The translations under genes were made by a program, and so were the position numbers. A DNA stretch of 64,000 nucleotides from Iris pallida (lineage: Eukaryota; Streptophyta; Magnoliopsida; Asparagales; Iridaceae). The notes beneath the pieces were generated by a model. It was not told where the DNA came from. It ran no database searches and saw only the letters and a program-made list of their open reading frames with translations. Of the stretch, positions 61,094-64,000 are shown piece after piece (position 1 is the stretch's first letter; each line of letters opens with the position of its first letter). Location: the NCBI GenBank assembly GCA_029216955.1, contig JANAVB010029819.1, positions 35,488,831 to 35,552,830 of the forward strand, written 5' to 3'.

Positions 61094-61574
61094 AATCCAT
61101 CCATCTTAAAAAAATTTTGTCCTCGAAATTAAAACAAAGCAATCACAAAAAAATCATGCAGTTCGATAATCGTATGCGTCTGTCCAAAATCATGATACTC
61201 AGAATCTTCGTCATGCTAGTGAGCAAGGCTACGATAATCACAGAGTCCTCGACTAAGGTACATACCTCTAGAATCATGGTATTTAAAATTTTCGTATTGT
61301 CGCATGCTTGGCAGCAAAAACCATAAATTTCCGCACCCGAGAAATACGTCCATAATCCGACTATATGTCCTCACTATGCCTGCTAGCATGACCCTAGAGG
61401 ATTCTAAAATCTCATAATCGAGGCGACCTAGCCCATACGACTTATCTCAGAAGAAAATTACATCACAAGAACAAAATCTCATCAAACGATCGAGGAACAA
61501 ATAGAATCGAATTTCAAGACAGTTATAAGATGGCAATACAAAAATAAGATCGAAAGATTGGAACCTGCAGCACT
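61094..61574 (-). other. 3' internal region and polypurine tract of E
   Basis: The minus strand ends TTTCGAGGACAAAATTTTTTT then AAGATGGATGGATT before the LTR. The rest matches 50300-50770 of L. No pol is present. Confidence 0.8.
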
Positions 61575-62428
61575 GCTACTGCCTTAGTATCCTCAACTGT
61601 CATGGTGAAAGCTCGCCCCTACTGGCCTCCTCTAGCCTGTTGTACACTGTCCTGGCCTGCCTGTCTGGCTGCACGAGCAGAACAGTTCTTCATCTGGTGA
61701 TCCGAAGCTCCACAGAATAAACAAACTCCCAGCCTCATCCTACAAACCTCCCGGGTGTGCCTCGTCTTCCTGTAGAAAGCACACTGTACGGCCTGCCTCT
61801 GGCCCTGACCCTGCTGCTGGTGGGCGCGTGCTGGTGCCTACTGAAGCTGTAACTGGGGCTGCTACTGAAACAGCCTCCACTGGAAGTGAAGGCACTTTGT
61901 CGGCCCCTCACTAGAGCTCGCTCCAAGAATATTGCTGTCCTTCTTCGACTTGAGGCCAAAGTCCTCCTCAGCTATCTGTGCCTCCATCAGTATCTGCTCG
62001 AAGGTCGTATCGCGTCGCCCGAAAGTACAAGTACGAACCGCATGAATAAGGCCCCTCCGAATCTTGCAGGCCTTATACCCCTCATCCTGGATTAGATATG
62101 GTACAAACCTACTCAGACGGAAGAACTCTGATGCATACTCGTCCACCTACGAGTTCCCTTGCTCCAATCCGATAAACTGGGCCTCCAGAGCTGTCAGAGC
62201 CACATCGGGGTAGAACTTCTCCTTAAAGAGCCGCCTGAAGTTCTTTCATGTCAAACCCCTCACCGATGCACGAGGATCCGTACAAAACTACGTCAAGGCG
62301 ATGTCGAAGAACTGACTCGCCGCAGCTGTGACCCATTGTCCCCTCGGAACCTCTACTAACTCCAGGCTCCTCTGGACGTCCTCCAACCAGTCATCTGCAT
62401 ACAGGATACCCTCGGTACCCTTGAAGTC
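61575..62428 (-). pseudogene. gag: Gag of Gypsy element E, main part
   Basis: Reading leftward, the frame continues from FKGTEGILYADDWLEDVQRS through capsid pieces to VDEYASEFFRLSRFVPYL and DTTFEQILMEAQIAEEDFG. It then passes a Gln-rich linker with stops, a degenerate first knuckle CAFYRKTRHTREVC (Tyr for Cys, as in T) and a canonical CLFCGASDHQMKNC. It ends at GRAFTMTVEDTKAV. That is where T goes on into protease; here 3' noncoding DNA follows. Several in-frame stops make it a pseudogene. The upstream end is displaced by the LTR fragment 62429-63814. Confidence 0.82.
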
Positions 62429-63814
62429 ATATAGGCTACCTACATTATATATATATATATATGTATGTGTGGTATACATATAGGTAGCCTATATGTATAT
62501 ATATATATGTATTATGTGATTCCATGTGTAGGCCTAGATGCAATATAGGTTGTGTGATGTTGGTTTTAACTTTATGTTGTATAGGTTGTATGGACTTGGT
62601 AGACTAGTATTGTCTAGTTTAGCCTTGATTAGACGACTTGATAGGCCTTGTTTAGGCTTGTACGGTCTTGTGAACTTGTTTAGACCTAGAATAACTTGTT
62701 TGACCTAATTTAGACTTGTTAGACCTAGTTTGACCATAGTTGACCTAGTTTGACTTCTAGGGTTGACCAGAGTTGACCAATAGTTGAATTTGGCCTAGAT
62801 TGACCTAGAATCATGTAGAATGCATAATAGGACTTTATTATATCATTTTAGACTTGTTGTGACTTGTGCTGTTCTGATTAGGAGCCAGACACCTCTCCTT
62901 GGACAGTATATTTCATCTGGACACTCAGATAGCAGGCGAGTACATTCTCTGATCATTTCATATCTTGTTAGAACTATATTCCTGCTTTAGATTACTTTAC
63001 TTGATGTTGTCACGACATTATCACGGATTGGTACTATATGGATCTCTTCATGCGATGTTATCCCTCTCGGGAGCATCGGGTACATTATGTCATGTGCGTT
63101 TCACTTTCATCATGTACTCCTGTGCTTTCACCATACATATACACTCTTGTGAATCATGTACTCTCATATTCACGGAGCCCTCATATATACTATCACGTGC
63201 ACCCTTTCATAGACCTTCATGTGATATCATGTATAATAACATAACCTGCTTAGATCCTTGTGTATTGATTGGGGAAAAGGGGAAGTGCAAATAGTCATGT
63301 GAACAAATTCCATAGTAGTGTCGATCATGAGAAACTCCTTAGTGTAGATCATGTACTGATCTGTCCTGTTCACATGTGTTATCCTGTACTCTACATCACT
63401 AGCTACTGTTAGTTCTCTATATAAAGTAGCTATTTACATGCAGTTCTCTTCTTTTATATCATGTACTTCCTTTCAGTTTCCTGTATCTTACTCTACTGCA
63501 TGTTTATATTTTTCTAACCTGCTATGATCTGTTGAGATTGTTAGAGATTATATTATTTAGTAGTTGGTTTTATTGTTGTTTTCAGTCTTAGTTATAATCT
63601 TTTGTATTATCATATCGTGCTTATACTGTGATTGAGATTACATTATATCTATACTTGTCCTCCGTTCGGAGTTGAGATTTTGACAAGTACATTATATAAT
63701 TGCGTGAGTTACTGGTTAGATAGTGACCTAGAACAACGTTCTACCGCCGACACTGCGGCGTAGGCTGGGCGTTGTTACGTGCTCGTACCCTCACAGTGGG
63801 TGCGGGTCGTGACA
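62429..63814 (+). mobile_element. LTR fragment (L/E family) inserted in gag of E
   Basis: It ends GGGTGCGGGTCGTGACA, the terminus of L and E LTRs but on the plus strand. 62640-63814 matches the reverse complement of the U5 end of L. It is flanked by AAGTC (62424-62428 and 63815-63819). The left end is ATATAGGCTACC, not TG, and forms a 15-bp perfect inverted repeat (62429-62443 with 62481-62495) around a TA repeat. Only ~1.39 kb of a normally 5-kb LTR is present. Confidence 0.7.
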
Positions 63815-64000
63815 AAGTCCCTCGAGTTAATCTTCCTGAAATCTAGACAAGTGCCAGGCCTTCCCTGACTCTGCTGCTGAACTAGGGCACCCTGAACTGT
63901 ACCCGAGACTACCCTCTCAACTGCTGCCATCGCCAGCTGGTAGGAGTCCTCCATGCTCTGTCGTAGCACCTCTGTCTGGCGGTGGGATGCGTCAGCCTGA
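63815..64000 (-). pseudogene. gag: Gag of Gypsy element E, upstream part
   Basis: The frame includes MLRQSMEDSYQLAMAAVERV and continues to PGTCLDFRKINSRDF, the variable N-terminal part of gag leading to the capsid start. It continues across the inserted LTR at 62428 through the duplicated AAGTC. The 5' LTR of E lies outside the window. Confidence 0.7.

Overview
The window is plant nuclear DNA from a large, repeat-rich angiosperm genome. It consists almost entirely of LTR retrotransposons, many inserted into one another. The evidence for a plant is the mix of Ty3/Gypsy chromovirus (Tekay/Del-type), Gypsy TAT-type and Ty1/Copia (SIRE-like) elements, tRNA-iMet-type primer sites (TGGTATCAGAGC), 5-bp target duplications and C-to-T decay. 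No host gene, tRNA, rRNA or CRISPR array was found. The species cannot be named from this sequence. Letters below are my own labels.

Layout. 1-3752: long LTR of Gypsy element F (+), with a short leader after it. 4156-5527: truncated TAT-type element (+) carrying the integrase C-terminus. 5528-16966: an old, coding-poor element M on the minus strand (3' LTR 5528-9658, 5' LTR 15205-16966, tRNA-iMet primer site). M contains a TAT solo LTR (6552-8800) and a second TAT fragment (11231-13212) flanked by a 1.04-kb direct repeat. 16967-31259: 3' end and 3' LTR of Copia element H (+). That LTR is split by the most complete element here, Gypsy T (20342-30741, TSD CTAAT), which has gag, protease, RT, RNase H, integrase and a chromodomain. 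31260-31720: a protein-like ORF of unknown origin. 31721-34100: Copia A (+), LTR plus decayed gag. 34134-38529: Copia C pieces (-), with a near-perfect hairpin MITE (34986-35194) in the stretch between them. 38530-39757: Gypsy LTR fragment G. 39758-41467: decayed Copia B pol (+).

From 41468 to the window end there is a four-level nest. Copia D (-) sits in Copia B. Gypsy element E (-) sits in D. Inside E's roughly 5.1-kb 3' LTR sits element L (44956-56656), which has two 5.3-kb LTRs around only 1044 bp of internal DNA. E's internal region resumes at 61094 with a decayed gag and no pol. It is interrupted by a + strand LTR fragment (62429-63814) flanked by AAGTC repeats.

How the parts relate. 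T is the only element with a recognisable full protein set, and it is broken by one frameshift and two C-to-T stops. E and L both end their coding at the same point, just before the protease. They therefore look like gag-only or non-coding partners that depended on another element's enzymes. Three Gypsy families share an unusual 19-base motif 7-8 nt inside the 5' LTR. All four Copia LTRs share a palindrome near the promoter. These two motifs and element L are the observations most worth checking.
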